The notes: a model not told the origin generated them from the sequence alone. Numbered from the stretch's first letter, positions 1 through 9,555 are shown. The stretch is DNA of 64,000 bases from Rhodococcoides kyotonense (GCF_001645385.1 NZ_LVHI01000012.1:38404-102403), one strand, 5' to 3'. Numbers and translations are program-made.

Positions 1-2473
1 TCCAACTCACGGACGGACCGACCTCGGTCAGGGTAGTGCAGTGAGCGTCGATGGTGATGCCGAAATCGGTGAGCATGTGCGCGATCCGGTCCACCGGATA
101 CGACGGATCCACCGGCAGGAACGCAGCACCGGCCTTCGCCACCGCCCACACCGACACGACCGACTCGACCGACCGCGACAACGCCAACGCCACGAACGAA
201 CCAGGACCCACACCACGCGAGATCAACAGACGCGCCAACCGCGTCGACGCCGCATCCAACTCGCCGTACGACATCGTCCTGTCACTCGACACGAGCGCCG
301 CCGCGTCGACGCCCGCGCCATCGACCGCACCGCACAGAATCTCCGGCAACAATCGCTCGCCGACCGACGATCCACCACGCACCGGCACCAACGCCGCGCG
401 CTCGGACTCCGACAGCACGTCGATGTCGCCGACGACGGCGTCGCTGTTCTCGGCGGCCACATTCAGGATGCGGAGAAGCCGTTCGGCGTGGCCGCGGACG
501 ACCTCCTCGTCCAGAACAGCCGCGTCGTACTGCACGTCGACGGAGATGCCTGCCGGCGCTCCGAGTGCATCGACGTTCTCGGTGGTTTCGACCACGAGAT
601 CGACGCCGTCGAAGTCGGTCAGCCGAGCAGTGCAGGAGTGCGCGAGGACGATGCGGAACAGTGCGGCGTCGTCGGTGGCGACCTCGCGGGCGACGTCGGC
701 GAAGGTCACGTGGCTGTGAGCGAGCGCCGCAGAATCGATGCCGCGCAGCCGCTGAGACAGAGACGAGAACGACTCGCTCGGGTCGACGGAACTCCGCAGA
801 ACCACGGTGTTCCCTGCTGTGTACGGGGTTCGCGCGCCGATCGAGACGTCGTTCTCGCCGGAGACGCGTGCGAGCACGGTGGCGACCGCGGTGTGCAAGG
901 ACACCAGGACACTCGAACCCTGTCGTGCTGCCGAGGCCAGCAGCGCTCGGTGAGACTCGGCCCCGAGCTGCACGCTCAGTGTTCGTGGTTCCCGCGTAGC
1001 GTCCGCGGTACGCGGTCGGGACAGTGGAAGCCCCGCAGGCTCGGGCCGGTCGGCGAGCTCGGAGTGCCAGTACAGCAACTCCTGCCGCTCGACACGCCGG
1101 CGTGCTCCGATCGCTGCACTCTCGGGATGTACGTCGTCGATGGCGTCGTGAGGGCTCGCGGCCACGAAGGCGGAGACGACCTCGACGAACGAACGGTGGT
1201 GTTGCGCAAGGTCTTCGTCGACGTAACGGTTCGGGTTACCGCGGAAATCGACGAATGTCTTTGCGGGATCGCCACTCTGGTAGATGTTGACCAGGAGGTC
1301 GTCGACCGGGCCGGACGTGACGATGTTGAATTCGCCGACGATCGAACCGAGATGGATCTGCTGATGGAACAGCATCACGTTGACCATCGGGGCAACCAGC
1401 GCCTTGTCGATACCGTTGCTCTTCAGGTCACGGCGGATGTCCTCGATGCTGAACCGCTGGTGGCGGAGCGCACCCATCAGTTCGAGCTGCACCTGGGCGA
1501 CGAGATCGCCGACTGTCCCGTGCGTCGGCACGGTCACCGCAATGGGCGCGACGTTCACGAGCATTCCGCCCGAACGGCGCAGTGTCGCAGTCGTTCTCGC
1601 GGACACAGGCATGTTGACGAGAACGTTCTCCCGCCCGGTCATGCGGGAGAGATAACACGCGAAGGCCGCGATGACGACCGCCGCAGCCGTGGCACCCTTG
1701 GACGCGTCGGAGTTCTCCAATGCTGCGACCACGTCGTCGGGCAGCGACGCGCTCTCGAGCTTGCTGGCCGCAACCGTCGCGCCGGGGTTGTTGGCCAGCG
1801 TCGCACCGTCGTGTACGTCGCGGACGTGATCGGCCCAGTACTGCCGATCCGTTTCGAAGCGTGCCGACGAGCGGTATGCCTGATCCACCTCGTACAACGT
1901 GCGGAGATCGGCCGCTTTGGCCGGTGCAGGCTCGCGGCTTTCGACCTCGGCGGTGTAGAGCTCGGCGGTTCGGTTGACCATCGTCATGGCGCCGTAGCCG
2001 TCGAGCGCGACATGGTGAATCTTGCTGTACCACAGGTATCGATCGTCTTCGACCTGCAGCAACGACATGGCAACCAGTCGGTCACGTGTCAGATCGACTG
2101 GTGTGGTGTAGTTTTCGTCGATCCAGCGACGCGCCGACGCCATCGGGTCCGTTTCGCCCCGGAAGTCGACGAGTGCAATCGTGTCGTCGATGGAATGGTC
2201 GACGATCTGGATCGGTTCGCCGTCCACCTCGACCAACTGTAGAAATCCCGATTGGAACTCGTGCCCAGCCACCCGCGACGCCCGGCGCAGGACGTCCACG
2301 TCCAGATCTCCCCGCAGATCCACGTACTGCGCGATGCAGACCGGAACGGACGGAGCCAGCTGCTGCGCGAACCACATTCCTCGCTGCGCCGACGACAACG
2401 GGAAACCGGAACCTGCGTCACCCTGTTCGTGCAGTGGAGAGCTGTGAGATTCGCCTGAAACTGCGGCCCGCAT
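1..2473 (-). CDS. Non-ribosomal peptide synthetase, N-terminal part (condensation domain plus start of adenylation domain), cut by the window edge
   Basis: The frame stays open from the left edge to an ATG at 2473 that has AGAAAGG seven bases upstream. About the first 430 residues form a condensation domain with the catalytic HHxxxDG motif seen as HHVALDGYGA. A linker follows, then the start of an AMP-binding adenylation domain (the stretch reading MSYGELDAASTRLARLL and the motif GAAFLPVDPSYP). NRPS modules of this order load and condense amino acids into peptides. Because the protein starts with a condensation domain, the first unit is probably an acyl group from a partner or an N-acylated starter, as in lipopeptides and catecholate siderophores; the product cannot be predicted. 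Codon use changes inside the adenylation domain (see findings). No MbtH or phosphopantetheinyl transferase gene is visible nearby. Confidence 0.93.
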   Translation of the reverse strand, partial: MRAAVSGESHSSPLHEQGDAGSGFPLSSAQRGMWFAQQLAPSVPVCIAQYVDLRGDLDVDVLRRASRVAGHEFQSGFLQLVEVDGEPIQIVDHSIDDTIALVDFRGETDPMASARRWIDENYTTPVDLTRDRLVAMSLLQVEDDRYLWYSKIHHVALDGYGAMTMVNRTAELYTAEVESREPAPAKAADLRTLYEVDQAYRSSARFETDRQYWADHVRDVHDGATLANNPGATVAASKLESASLPDDVVAALENSDASKGATAAAVVIAAFACYLSRMTGRENVLVNMPVSARTTATLRRSGGMLVNVAPIAVTVPTHGTVGDLVAQVQLELMGALRHQRFSIEDIRRDLKSNGIDKALVAPMVNVMLFHQQIHLGSIVGEFNIVTSGPVDDLLVNIYQSGDPAKTFVDFRGNPNRYVDEDLAQHHRSFVEVVSAFVAASPHDAIDDVHPESAAIGARRRVERQELLYWHSELADRPEPAGLPLSRPRTADATREPRTLSVQLGAESHRALLASAARQGSSVLVSLHTAVATVLARVSGENDVSIGARTPYTAGNTVVLRSSVDPSESFSSLSQRLRGIDSAALAHSHVTFADVAREVATDDAALFRIVLAHSCTARLTDFDGVDLVVETTENVDALGAPAGISVDVQYDAAVLDEEVVRGHAERLLRILNVAAENSDAVVGDIDVLSESERAALVPVRGGSSVGERLLPEILCGAVDGAGVDAAALVSSDRTMSYGELDAASTRLARLLISRGVGPGSFVALALSRSVESVVSVWAVAKAGAAFLPVDPSYPVDRIAHMLTDFGITIDAHCTTLTEVGPSVSW

Positions 2474-3121
2474 TCATTCGCCTTTCTGGAGCGAGGTCGA
2501 GGAAGGGAGAGTCGGGGCAGGGTCGGTCAATGCAAGATCCGTTCTCGAACGTGCGACGACGGGCGCTGAAAGATCCACCCCGGGAGGCCGGTGTCGCGCG
2601 GTGGCTGTCCGCCCGACGTGGCCTTTAGTGTGGTTCGTTGCGCGCAAAGGCGTGGATTGGCCCGCACCGACCGGGCGACGCCGCAATTCGGTACGGCAAT
2701 GGTCGCATGACCGTACTCGCGGATTGTTTCACGAGCGATTCTGCAGGCTTGTCGACGAGCACCCAATCTTCCACCGAAGATCCCTCCCGAGTGTCCGAGC
2801 CACCGACCGCACATCGACGACCGAGACGAACCGCGCAACCTGCGTCGTGCACGACAGGTCTCCACCACGATCGACCGAACGAATCGCCGACCGAGGCCGA
2901 AGCTGTTCATTCCCTACGACGGACATGTGCGCTTACACACACCGCGAACTAGAACATACAATAATGCGCCGCCCCCTTTTATGGCCGATCACTATTGAGG
3001 AATCGAGCCTACGTCGGAGACCGTTACAGATCTCGACAATGGCTGGCGCGCAACCCAAGTCGTCATACGAAAATCGGCGTATAAATCGACGTCGAATCCA
3101 TATGAGTCGGTCGTTACGGGG
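2474..3121. other. 648-bp gene-free spacer between lnt and the NRPS gene
   Basis: No open frame here looks like a protein. The part near 2930-3120 is visibly AT-richer than the rest of the window and holds a 10-bp palindrome TCGACGTCGA (3086-3095) and a small hairpin ATCTTC-cacc-GAAGAT near 2766-2782. It must contain the NRPS promoter and perhaps regulator sites, but I cannot assign a -35/-10 pair with confidence. In mycobacteria the polyprenol-phosphate mannose synthase gene or domain lies at this place; I see no remnant of it. Confidence 0.6.
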
Positions 3122-4702
3122 CTAGTGGTCGAATTTGCCGACCGAACCGGTCGTGTGGATTGTTCTGCGCGATCGTGCAACTCCGACAATGACGAATATC
3201 GCTGCAAGCGAACAGAGAACGTACTCCGGAATCGCCCCGAGATCGGTGGCGACCGTCGTGTCGTGACGCAGCTCGATCTCCGAGACCAGCGCATCGGGAA
3301 CGAACAGCTCCGTCCGTTGCGTCACAGCCCCGCTGGGCGACACGATCGCACTGACACCACTCGTCGCCGCCACGACGACCGACCTGCCGTGCTCCACGGC
3401 GCGTACGCGTGACATCGCCAGTTGTTGATAGGTCATCTCGGTATCGCCGAAGGTTGCGTTGTTGGTCGGTATCGCGATGAATTCCGCACCGGAGCGGACG
3501 GATTCGTTCAATGCACGATCGAATGCCACCTCGTAGCACGTCGCGATACCGGCGGCGATTCCGTCCGCGTGAACGACACCGTTGCCGGTCCCCGGCACGA
3601 AGTAACCGGCACGATCGGCGTACTCGGAGAACAGCCGGAAGAAGCTCCGCCACGGCAGGTATTCGCCGAACGGCTGAATGATCTTCTTGTCGTGGCGTTC
3701 CCCCGGCCCTGCTGCGCCGTCCCACACGATGACCGAGTTGGTGGTCGTGCGATCGTCGTTGACGAGAACGGATCCGACGAGGATGGGCGCGCCGACCGCC
3801 TCGGACGCCGCGGTGATCTCGGTGGCCGCATCTGCGTTGCGGAGCGGATCGATGTCCGACGCGTTCTCCGGCCACACCACGAGGTCGGGCGCGGGCGTGC
3901 GGCCGGCACGCACGTCGTCGGCAAGACTCAGCGTTTCGCGAACGTGGTTGTCCAGCACCGCGCGACGCTGTGCGTTGAAGTCGAGCCCGAGGCGCGGGAC
4001 GCTTCCCTGAATCGCCGCGACGGTGATGGTGCGCGAATCCGGATCGTGCGAGTCCCCGATGAGCATCGGTGCCACGGCAAGGGCGACGATCGACGCACTC
4101 GCGGCGACGGAGACGCCGACGATGATTCCGCGAAGGCGTTTCTCGAGCAGCGCGACAGCCACCGCGGCCAGTCCGGTCCCCGTCAGTGCGACACCGAAGC
4201 TCAGGAGCGGGGCGCCACCGACGCCCGCGAGAGGCAGAAGCCACCCGTCGGGCTGTCCGAACGCGAGGCGACCCCACGGAAAACCACCGAACGGGAAACT
4301 GGATCGAGCCCATTCGACGAGGCTCCAGACGAGAGCGAGAGCCAGAGGCCACCACCGGGTCCGTGCCGCGACGACGGCGAGCACGCCGAACAGTCCGGTG
4401 AAGACCGATTCCGCCGTCGCCAGCGCGAGCCACGGAAGTGGTCCGACGTACACACCGATCCACGGCAACAACGGAACGAAGAAGCCCAAGCCGGCGAGCA
4501 GTCCGTATCCGAAACCGGCCTTCTTCGATTGTGGACCGTCTCCCCGCCCTCTGACGAGCACGAGGACCAGCAGTGCGATCGACAACGGTGCCAGGAACCA
4601 CAGCGTGCGGGGTGGGAAGCTCAAATAGAGCAGCAGACCCGACGCCACGGAGACAGCACTCGACGCGGCGACCCTCGTGATCGCCCGAGGGTCACGCTTC
4701 AT
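3122..4702 (-). CDS. lnt: Apolipoprotein N-acyltransferase
   Basis: Lnt transfers an acyl chain to the N-terminal cysteine of lipoproteins in the cytoplasmic membrane. The 526-residue protein has the family layout: about six membrane helices in the first 215 residues, a nitrilase-like periplasmic domain, and a final C-terminal helix near residues 490-510. The catalytic triad is visible as E279 (in VVWPENASD), K339 (in ERHDKKIIQPFGEYLPW) and C389 (in AGIATCYEVAF). The ATG overlaps the end of the amidohydrolase gene by 11 bp, so translation is probably coupled. In M. tuberculosis this domain is fused to the mannosyltransferase Ppm1; here it stands alone and no ppm gene follows. Confidence 0.95.
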   Translation of the reverse strand: MKRDPRAITRVAASSAVSVASGLLLYLSFPPRTLWFLAPLSIALLVLVLVRGRGDGPQSKKAGFGYGLLAGLGFFVPLLPWIGVYVGPLPWLALATAESVFTGLFGVLAVVAARTRWWPLALALVWSLVEWARSSFPFGGFPWGRLAFGQPDGWLLPLAGVGGAPLLSFGVALTGTGLAAVAVALLEKRLRGIIVGVSVAASASIVALAVAPMLIGDSHDPDSRTITVAAIQGSVPRLGLDFNAQRRAVLDNHVRETLSLADDVRAGRTPAPDLVVWPENASDIDPLRNADAATEITAASEAVGAPILVGSVLVNDDRTTTNSVIVWDGAAGPGERHDKKIIQPFGEYLPWRSFFRLFSEYADRAGYFVPGTGNGVVHADGIAAGIATCYEVAFDRALNESVRSGAEFIAIPTNNATFGDTEMTYQQLAMSRVRAVEHGRSVVVAATSGVSAIVSPSGAVTQRTELFVPDALVSEIELRHDTTVATDLGAIPEYVLCSLAAIFVIVGVARSRRTIHTTGSVGKFDH

Positions 4703-6287
4703 GGATCACGCGCCCGCGATGAACGGTGCGCAGGCAACGCGGGCTCGGCGAGTCCAGCTCGAGCGGCGGCAAGGGCGGCACTCCCGCTCTCGGATCGGTG
4801 GACCACCGCTGGACGCCGTCCTTCGGGGCCCTCACGACGAGTTCGGGCGCGTCCCACATCGCGAAACTGGCAGGCGCTCCCGGCGTCAACGTCCCCGCCA
4901 GCCCGTCGCGCACACCGCCTGCTCGCCACGCGCCCCTGGTGGCAGCGGCGAACGCTGCGCGCGGCGAGACTCCGCTACCGGCTGTGTGGTGACCGACCGC
5001 AGCGCGTAGTACCGCCCACGGGTCCATCGACGTCGCCGGTGCGTCGGATCCGAATGCCAGGGAAACGCCCGCGGAGGCCAACGGTGCCAGCGGATTCAGT
5101 GCACGCGCGCGGTCCGCGCCGAGGCGTTGTGCGTACATGCCGTCGTCACCTCCCCAGAGGCGGTCGAACCGCGGTTGCATGCTCGCGATGACGCCCCACG
5201 CCGCGAGCGACGCGGCGTGGTCGACGGAAACCATCTCCAGGTGTTCGACGCGGTGGCCGCGCGCGGCCAGCGCTGGACCACCCACCGAGGCGGCGACACG
5301 CGCGAAGCCGTCGACGACGGCTGTCACCGCAGCGTCTCCGATGGCGTGGAATCCCGCCTGAACACCGACTTCGGTGCACGCGGCGACGTGCGCAGCGATC
5401 GCGTCGACGTCGAGGTACGACGTGCCTCGGCCGGGGACGTCGGTGTAATCGTCGGTGAGCCACGCGGTGTGCGATCCGAGGGAACCGTCGACGAACACGT
5501 CGCCCGCCAGTCCGTGCGCACCCGTCCGTGCGAGCAGGTCTCGGGCCTCCGCGGCGCTGGTGACCGCTTCGCCCCAGTAGCCGCGGACCTCCACCCCGTG
5601 CTCGGTGGCCAGGAGTTCGGTGAAGTCACCCAGACCCGATACGTCGGGGCCGCCACACTCGTGCACTGCGCAGATCCCGGCTGCGGCCGCCGCGTCGAGC
5701 ATCCGCCGACGGGCCGCGTCACGTGCGGCGGGGGTCAGCAGGGATCGAGCGGCGGCGCGAACCACGTGATGAGCCGCAGCGGTCACCGGCAGCTCCGGGT
5801 GGAAGCCGATCGCGTTCGCCAGGTCCGGGCACGCCGCGCGCAGGACCGTCGAGCACGCGGCGGAATGCGAGTCGACGCGCGTCAGATACACGGCGCGGCC
5901 GGGGGCAATGGCGTCGAGCTCGGAGGTGGTGGGTGCTCCCCCGTCCGGCCAGTGCGACTCGTCGAAGCCGTGACCCCAGATCACCGCGTCGTCGGTTCGC
6001 GCGGCGTGACGGCGGAGTTCGTCCAGACACTGAGCATGGGACCGGGACGCCGACAGGTCCAACCCGCCGAGCAGCAGCCCGTGTGCCGTCGTATGAACAT
6101 GTGCGTCGACGAAGGCGGGAGCGACGAAGGCCCCCGCGAGGTCGAACTCCTCGGCACCCGGATGAAGTGCGCGGCCGGTTCGGTCTTCGCCTGTCCACGT
6201 GACGATTCCATCGGTGACGGCCATCGCCGTGGCGTCGGGAGCGGAAGCGCTGTAGATCCGCCCGCCGAGAAACAGTTGGGTGCTCAC
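4692..6287 (-). CDS. Amidohydrolase, YtcJ-like (amidohydrolase_3) family
   Basis: The 531-residue protein has the metal-dependent TIM-barrel hydrolase pattern of the YtcJ group: an N-terminal beta-sandwich strand pair, the HxH metal motif in VDAHVHTTAHG (near residue 63), WGHGFDE, a later HAIGDAA and HRVEHLE, and the closing aspartate in FGSDAPA. The substrate is unknown; characterised relatives hydrolyse amide or formamide bonds. The start is GTG 6287 and lacks a clear ribosome site. It sits 17 bp after fxsA and overlaps lnt, and the same order fxsA - amidohydrolase - lnt is found in mycobacteria (Rv2053c-Rv2051c), so linkage is old even though no functional link is known. Confidence 0.85.
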   Translation of the reverse strand: MSTQLFLGGRIYSASAPDATAMAVTDGIVTWTGEDRTGRALHPGAEEFDLAGAFVAPAFVDAHVHTTAHGLLLGGLDLSASRSHAQCLDELRRHAARTDDAVIWGHGFDESHWPDGGAPTTSELDAIAPGRAVYLTRVDSHSAACSTVLRAACPDLANAIGFHPELPVTAAAHHVVRAAARSLLTPAARDAARRRMLDAAAAAGICAVHECGGPDVSGLGDFTELLATEHGVEVRGYWGEAVTSAAEARDLLARTGAHGLAGDVFVDGSLGSHTAWLTDDYTDVPGRGTSYLDVDAIAAHVAACTEVGVQAGFHAIGDAAVTAVVDGFARVAASVGGPALAARGHRVEHLEMVSVDHAASLAAWGVIASMQPRFDRLWGGDDGMYAQRLGADRARALNPLAPLASAGVSLAFGSDAPATSMDPWAVLRAAVGHHTAGSGVSPRAAFAAATRGAWRAGGVRDGLAGTLTPGAPASFAMWDAPELVVRAPKDGVQRWSTDPRAGVPPLPPLELDSPSPRCLRTVHRGRVIHEA

Positions 6288-6304
6288 GGCTGACCAGTCT
6301 GCCC

Positions 6305-6799
6305 TCAGCGGGTCGGCTTATCGAAATCCCGTCCGTCGATCTCGATGATGCGCCCGCTGGTGCTCGGGTACTGCCCCGCGTACGTCTCACCGATCACCTC
6401 GCCGTCGATGACGGTCGGTCGCATTCTGCGCGTCGCGACCGCGACGCTCGGCATCCAGCGGGCAGCAGCGGCCAGCACCAGCGGCCGCAGGGCCCACCGC
6501 GAGACCGGCAGCAGCAACAGGATGCCGAACACCGTCGTCACCAGACCTGGTACGAACATCGCGACCGACCCGACCGCGAACAGAACACCGTCGGCGACCG
6601 CTCCCGCCGGCGTCCGTTCACCGCGACTGGCGGCGCGCAGACCCTCCATGACGCGGCGGCCCTGCGACCGTACGAGGACGAGCCCGACGACCGAACCTGC
6701 GATCAACAGCAGCACGGTCCACAGCACACCGATCGCGCTGCCGACCGCGACGAGTGCGGCCACCTCGACGACGACATAGAGGAGAAAGAGCGCAAACAC
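6305..6799 (-). CDS. fxsA: FxsA family membrane protein
   Basis: A small membrane protein of about 164 residues with two pairs of hydrophobic segments (VFALFLLYVVVEVAALVAVG and following, then VLFAVGSVAMFVPGLVTTVF and following) and the loop LVRSQGRRVMEGL typical of FxsA. In E. coli FxsA blocks exclusion of phage T7 by the F plasmid; the normal role in actinobacteria is unknown. I chose GTG 6799 because AAAGGA lies six to seven bases upstream and the first hydrophobic segment begins right there. An in-frame ATG at 6868 would add 23 polar residues but has only a weak ribosome site. Confidence 0.82.
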   Translation of the reverse strand: MFALFLLYVVVEVAALVAVGSAIGVLWTVLLLIAGSVVGLVLVRSQGRRVMEGLRAASRGERTPAGAVADGVLFAVGSVAMFVPGLVTTVFGILLLLPVSRWALRPLVLAAAARWMPSVAVATRRMRPTVIDGEVIGETYAGQYPSTSGRIIEIDGRDFDKPTR

Positions 6800-6880
6800 G
6801 GTAGTTCCTTTCGTTGCCTGTATCGACAACGAACCGGGGTTCCGATTTTCTCCCGGATCGGACGACATTCCGTCGAGCAG

Positions 6881-7540
6881 CTAGGCCCCCGGCCGAACCA
6901 GTCCCGTTTCGTAGGCCAGAACGACGGCCTGGACGCGGTCGCGTAGACCGAGCTTTGTCAGTACACGCCCGACATGTGTCTTCACCGTCGCCTCGGACAA
7001 CACCAGGCTGCCGGCGATCTCGGCGTTCGACAATCCTGTGGCGAGCAGTCCGAGCACCTCGCGCTCACGGTCGGTCAGCGCGTCGAGCATCGCCGGATCG
7101 CGAGTGGGCGTCGTGTCGCCGGAGATGAACCGTCCCAGCAGGCGCCGCGTGACTTTCGGCGACACGACGGCGTCGCCACCCGCGATGCTCCGGATGGCGG
7201 AGACGAGATCCTCCGGTGGGGTGTCCTTGAGCAGAAAACCGCTCGCACCCGCCTTCAAGGCGCCGAGGACGTGCTCGTCGAGATCGAACGTCGTCATCAC
7301 CAGAACACGCGCCTCGGAATTCGACTCGACGATGCGCGACGTCGCCGTCACGCCGTCGATGCCCGGCATCCGGACATCCATCAGTACGACGTCCGGCTTC
7401 AACTCGTCGACCTTCGCGAGCGCCGACGCACCGTCCGACGCCTCGCCCACGACAGACAGATCGTCCTGGGCGTCGAGGACCATCGTCAGGCCCATCCGCA
7501 TCAATTCCTGGTCGTCGACGATGAGAACGGTGATCGGCAC
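6881..7540 (-). CDS. Response regulator, NarL/FixJ (LuxR) family
   Basis: A two-domain DNA-binding response regulator of 219 residues. The receiver domain shows the acidic pair D9-D10 (VDDQ), the phosphorylated aspartate D55 in LMDVRMPGIDG, the conserved T in VMTTFD and the lysine in FLLKDTPPEDL. The C-terminal LuxR-type helix-turn-helix is TDREREVLGLLATGLSNAEI followed by SEATVKTHVGR. The frame remains open upstream to 7615, but the GTG at 7540 gives the standard start VPITVLIVDD. It follows the histidine kinase gene by 52 bp, so the two form a pair. The signal and targets are unknown. Confidence 0.9.
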   Translation of the reverse strand: MPITVLIVDDQELMRMGLTMVLDAQDDLSVVGEASDGASALAKVDELKPDVVLMDVRMPGIDGVTATSRIVESNSEARVLVMTTFDLDEHVLGALKAGASGFLLKDTPPEDLVSAIRSIAGGDAVVSPKVTRRLLGRFISGDTTPTRDPAMLDALTDREREVLGLLATGLSNAEIAGSLVLSEATVKTHVGRVLTKLGLRDRVQAVVLAYETGLVRPGA

Positions 7541-7592
7541 AGGGGACAACCTATCCCCCGCGGCCGATAAGTTCCGCAGGCTCCACTCCCGT

Positions 7593-8753
7593 TCATTCGA
7601 GTGGGAGCACCGCACGCACCACCCACTGGCCGTCGTCGGTACGGCCCGCGTCCAGCGTCCCCTGCAGGACGGCGACGCGTTCGCGCATGCCGAGGAGCCC
7701 GTTTCCGGTTCCCTGCACCGTGCTCGCAGTCGGTCCGACGTCGCGATTGATCACCTCGACGTGGACGCCGCTGTCCCGTCGGACGACCGAGACGCGAGCT
7801 CTCGGCGCATGACCGCCGTGTCGCAGCACGTTGGTCAGCGACTCCTGGACGACACGATGTACTCCCAAGCTGATCGCGGGGCTGATGTCGTCGAGGTTTC
7901 CCGTCTGCTCGAGTTCGACGTAGAGGCCGGCCTTGGACATCATGTCCACCACCTTCGCCAGACCCGCTGTGCCGTACTGCGGCATGTCGTCGGTGTGCGG
8001 TGTCGTTCGCAGCAAGGCAACGGTCCGGCGCAGTTCGGCAAGCGCCTGCCTACCGGTCGCCGAGATGTTCGCGACGGCTTGTTCGGCCCGCTCGGGATCT
8101 TTGCGTATCGCGTAGGACGCACCGTCGGCCTGTACGACCATGACGCTCACCCCGTGGGCGATGACGTCGTGTAGTTCGCGTGCGATGCGCGTCCGTTCGA
8201 GGGCGACCGCCTCCTCGGCGCGGCGATCTCGGTCGTACTCGGCGACGACAAGGCGCGCTTCGACGGCCTCGTCGTACGCGCGCCGGGCGCCGAGGAACTC
8301 GGCCGCGATCCACGCCAGCGCATACATCATGGCGCCGAACACGACGCTGGTGATGAGGTCCTCGTCGAACAGAAGCAGCGCCAGTATCGAATCCAGGATC
8401 ACCGCGATCAGATAGAACAGCGCGTCACGCCGACCCACGTAGGCCACCAACGTGTACAGCATGATCGGCAGCGCGAGCAGCGAGGGATGAAGGTTGGTCG
8501 TCTCTCCCAGTGCCGCGCCGGTCGTCGTGCCGAACAACGACACCACGAGCACCGCGACCGCGACCGTTCGAGGGTGCCGACGACGCCATGCGATCGGGGT
8601 GCAGACCGCCGAGGTGACCACACCGAACAGCACCCAATTCGTCGACTCGGCGTTGGCGACCAGCGCGACGACGTCGAGCACGACGAGCATTCCTGCGAGC
8701 AGCGAGTCCGCGACGAAGGGCTTGCCCCTGAGCCACAGGCTGAATCTCCGCAT
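7593..8753 (-). CDS. Sensor histidine kinase, HPK7 (NarL-partner) family
   Basis: A 386-residue membrane kinase starting at ATG 8753 (MRRFSLWLRG). Residues 15-155 contain about five hydrophobic segments without a large extracellular domain, so sensing is probably within the membrane. The HisKA_3 dimerisation domain carries the phospho-acceptor H195 in ERTRIARELHDVIAH, and the ATPase part shows VVQESLTNVLRHG (N box) and GNGLLGMRERV (G box). It is expected to phosphorylate the regulator encoded 52 bp downstream. The open frame extends upstream to 9155, but that part is only the antisense of the divergent exporter gene. The start is 34 bp from that of the exporter on the other strand. Confidence 0.9.
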   Translation of the reverse strand: MRRFSLWLRGKPFVADSLLAGMLVVLDVVALVANAESTNWVLFGVVTSAVCTPIAWRRRHPRTVAVAVLVVSLFGTTTGAALGETTNLHPSLLALPIMLYTLVAYVGRRDALFYLIAVILDSILALLLFDEDLITSVVFGAMMYALAWIAAEFLGARRAYDEAVEARLVVAEYDRDRRAEEAVALERTRIARELHDVIAHGVSVMVVQADGASYAIRKDPERAEQAVANISATGRQALAELRRTVALLRTTPHTDDMPQYGTAGLAKVVDMMSKAGLYVELEQTGNLDDISPAISLGVHRVVQESLTNVLRHGGHAPRARVSVVRRDSGVHVEVINRDVGPTASTVQGTGNGLLGMRERVAVLQGTLDAGRTDDGQWVVRAVLPLE

Positions 8754-8787
8754 GTGATTGAGTTTGCCGTATGCGAGCAAGGGCCTT

Positions 8788-9555
8788 ATGACCGCGGCGG
8801 ACTGGGGATTGTTGATGGTGGCGGCCACTGCCGCCGGCTGGGTCGATGCGGTCGTCGGCGGCGGCGGATTGATCCTGCTACCCGCGATCCTGCTGGTCGC
8901 GCCGCAGCTGAGTCCCCAGGCAGCGCTCGCGACCAACAAGGTGACAGCCGTGTTCGGTACGGCCGCGGCCGTCGTGACATTCGCACGCAAGGTGGCTCTC
9001 GACTGGAAGATTCTCGTGCCGGCCGCGGTGCTCGCCGCGGTCGCGGCTGCCGGTGGCGCCGCGGCGGTGTCGCTGATCGACCGCGACCTGTTCATCCCGA
9101 TCATCATGGTCGCGCTCGTCGGTGTCGCGGTGCTCGTGACGACGCGCCCGACCATCGGGACCGTCGCCGCAGCTCGCCCGCCGACGACTCGGAAGATTCT
9201 CGTCGTCGTGTTTCTCGCCGCCGGCTGCTTCGGCTTCTACGACGGCATTCTCGGCCCCGGCACGGGAACGTTCTTCATCATCGCGTTCGCGACGCTGCTC
9301 GGCACCGAGTTCGTGCGCAGCGCCGCGATGGCCAAGGTGCTCAATCTCGGATCCAACGTCGGGGCTCTGACGTTCTTCGCCGTGACCGGACACGTGCTGT
9401 GGCAGTTGGGCGCAGCGATGGCGGTGTGCAACGTGATCGGTGCCGTGCTGGGATCGCGTGCGGCGCTCGCACGCGGCGCCGGATTCGTGCGCGTCGTACT
9501 GCTCGTCGTCGTCATCGGCATGGTTGTCCGCCTCGGCTGGCAACAATTCGGCTAA
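8788..9555 (+). CDS. Sulfite exporter TauE/SafE family membrane protein
   Basis: A 255-residue integral membrane protein with eight or so hydrophobic segments and the two internal repeats of the family, each with a glycine-rich loop (DAVVGGGGLILLPAIL and YDGILGPGTGTFFII). Relatives move sulfite, sulfoacetate or other small organosulfur anions out of the cell, but the substrate of this one cannot be read from sequence. I chose ATG 8788, which has AAGGG just upstream, over a TTG at 8758. The gene is divergent from the histidine kinase (34 bp between starts), so they may share control. Confidence 0.85.
   Translation: MTAADWGLLMVAATAAGWVDAVVGGGGLILLPAILLVAPQLSPQAALATNKVTAVFGTAAAVVTFARKVALDWKILVPAAVLAAVAAAGGAAAVSLIDRDLFIPIIMVALVGVAVLVTTRPTIGTVAAARPPTTRKILVVVFLAAGCFGFYDGILGPGTGTFFIIAFATLLGTEFVRSAAMAKVLNLGSNVGALTFFAVTGHVLWQLGAAMAVCNVIGAVLGSRAALARGAGFVRVVLLVVVIGMVVRLGWQQFG

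Noticed and set aside
41-2242. Long + strand open frame (733 codons) over the NRPS region
   Set aside because: Its product is arginine/valine-rich low-complexity sequence without any family motif. The opposite strand codes for a condensation domain with HHVALDGYGA that stays open to the window edge.
2474-3121. Small genes or a ppm pseudogene in the spacer
   Set aside because: Open frames of 60-170 codons exist on both strands, but none shows family motifs, a good ribosome site or similarity to a mannosyltransferase.
6800-6868. Upstream ATG (6868) as the fxsA start
   Set aside because: It would add 23 polar residues and has a poor ribosome site; GTG 6799 has AAAGGA at good spacing and begins right at the first membrane helix.
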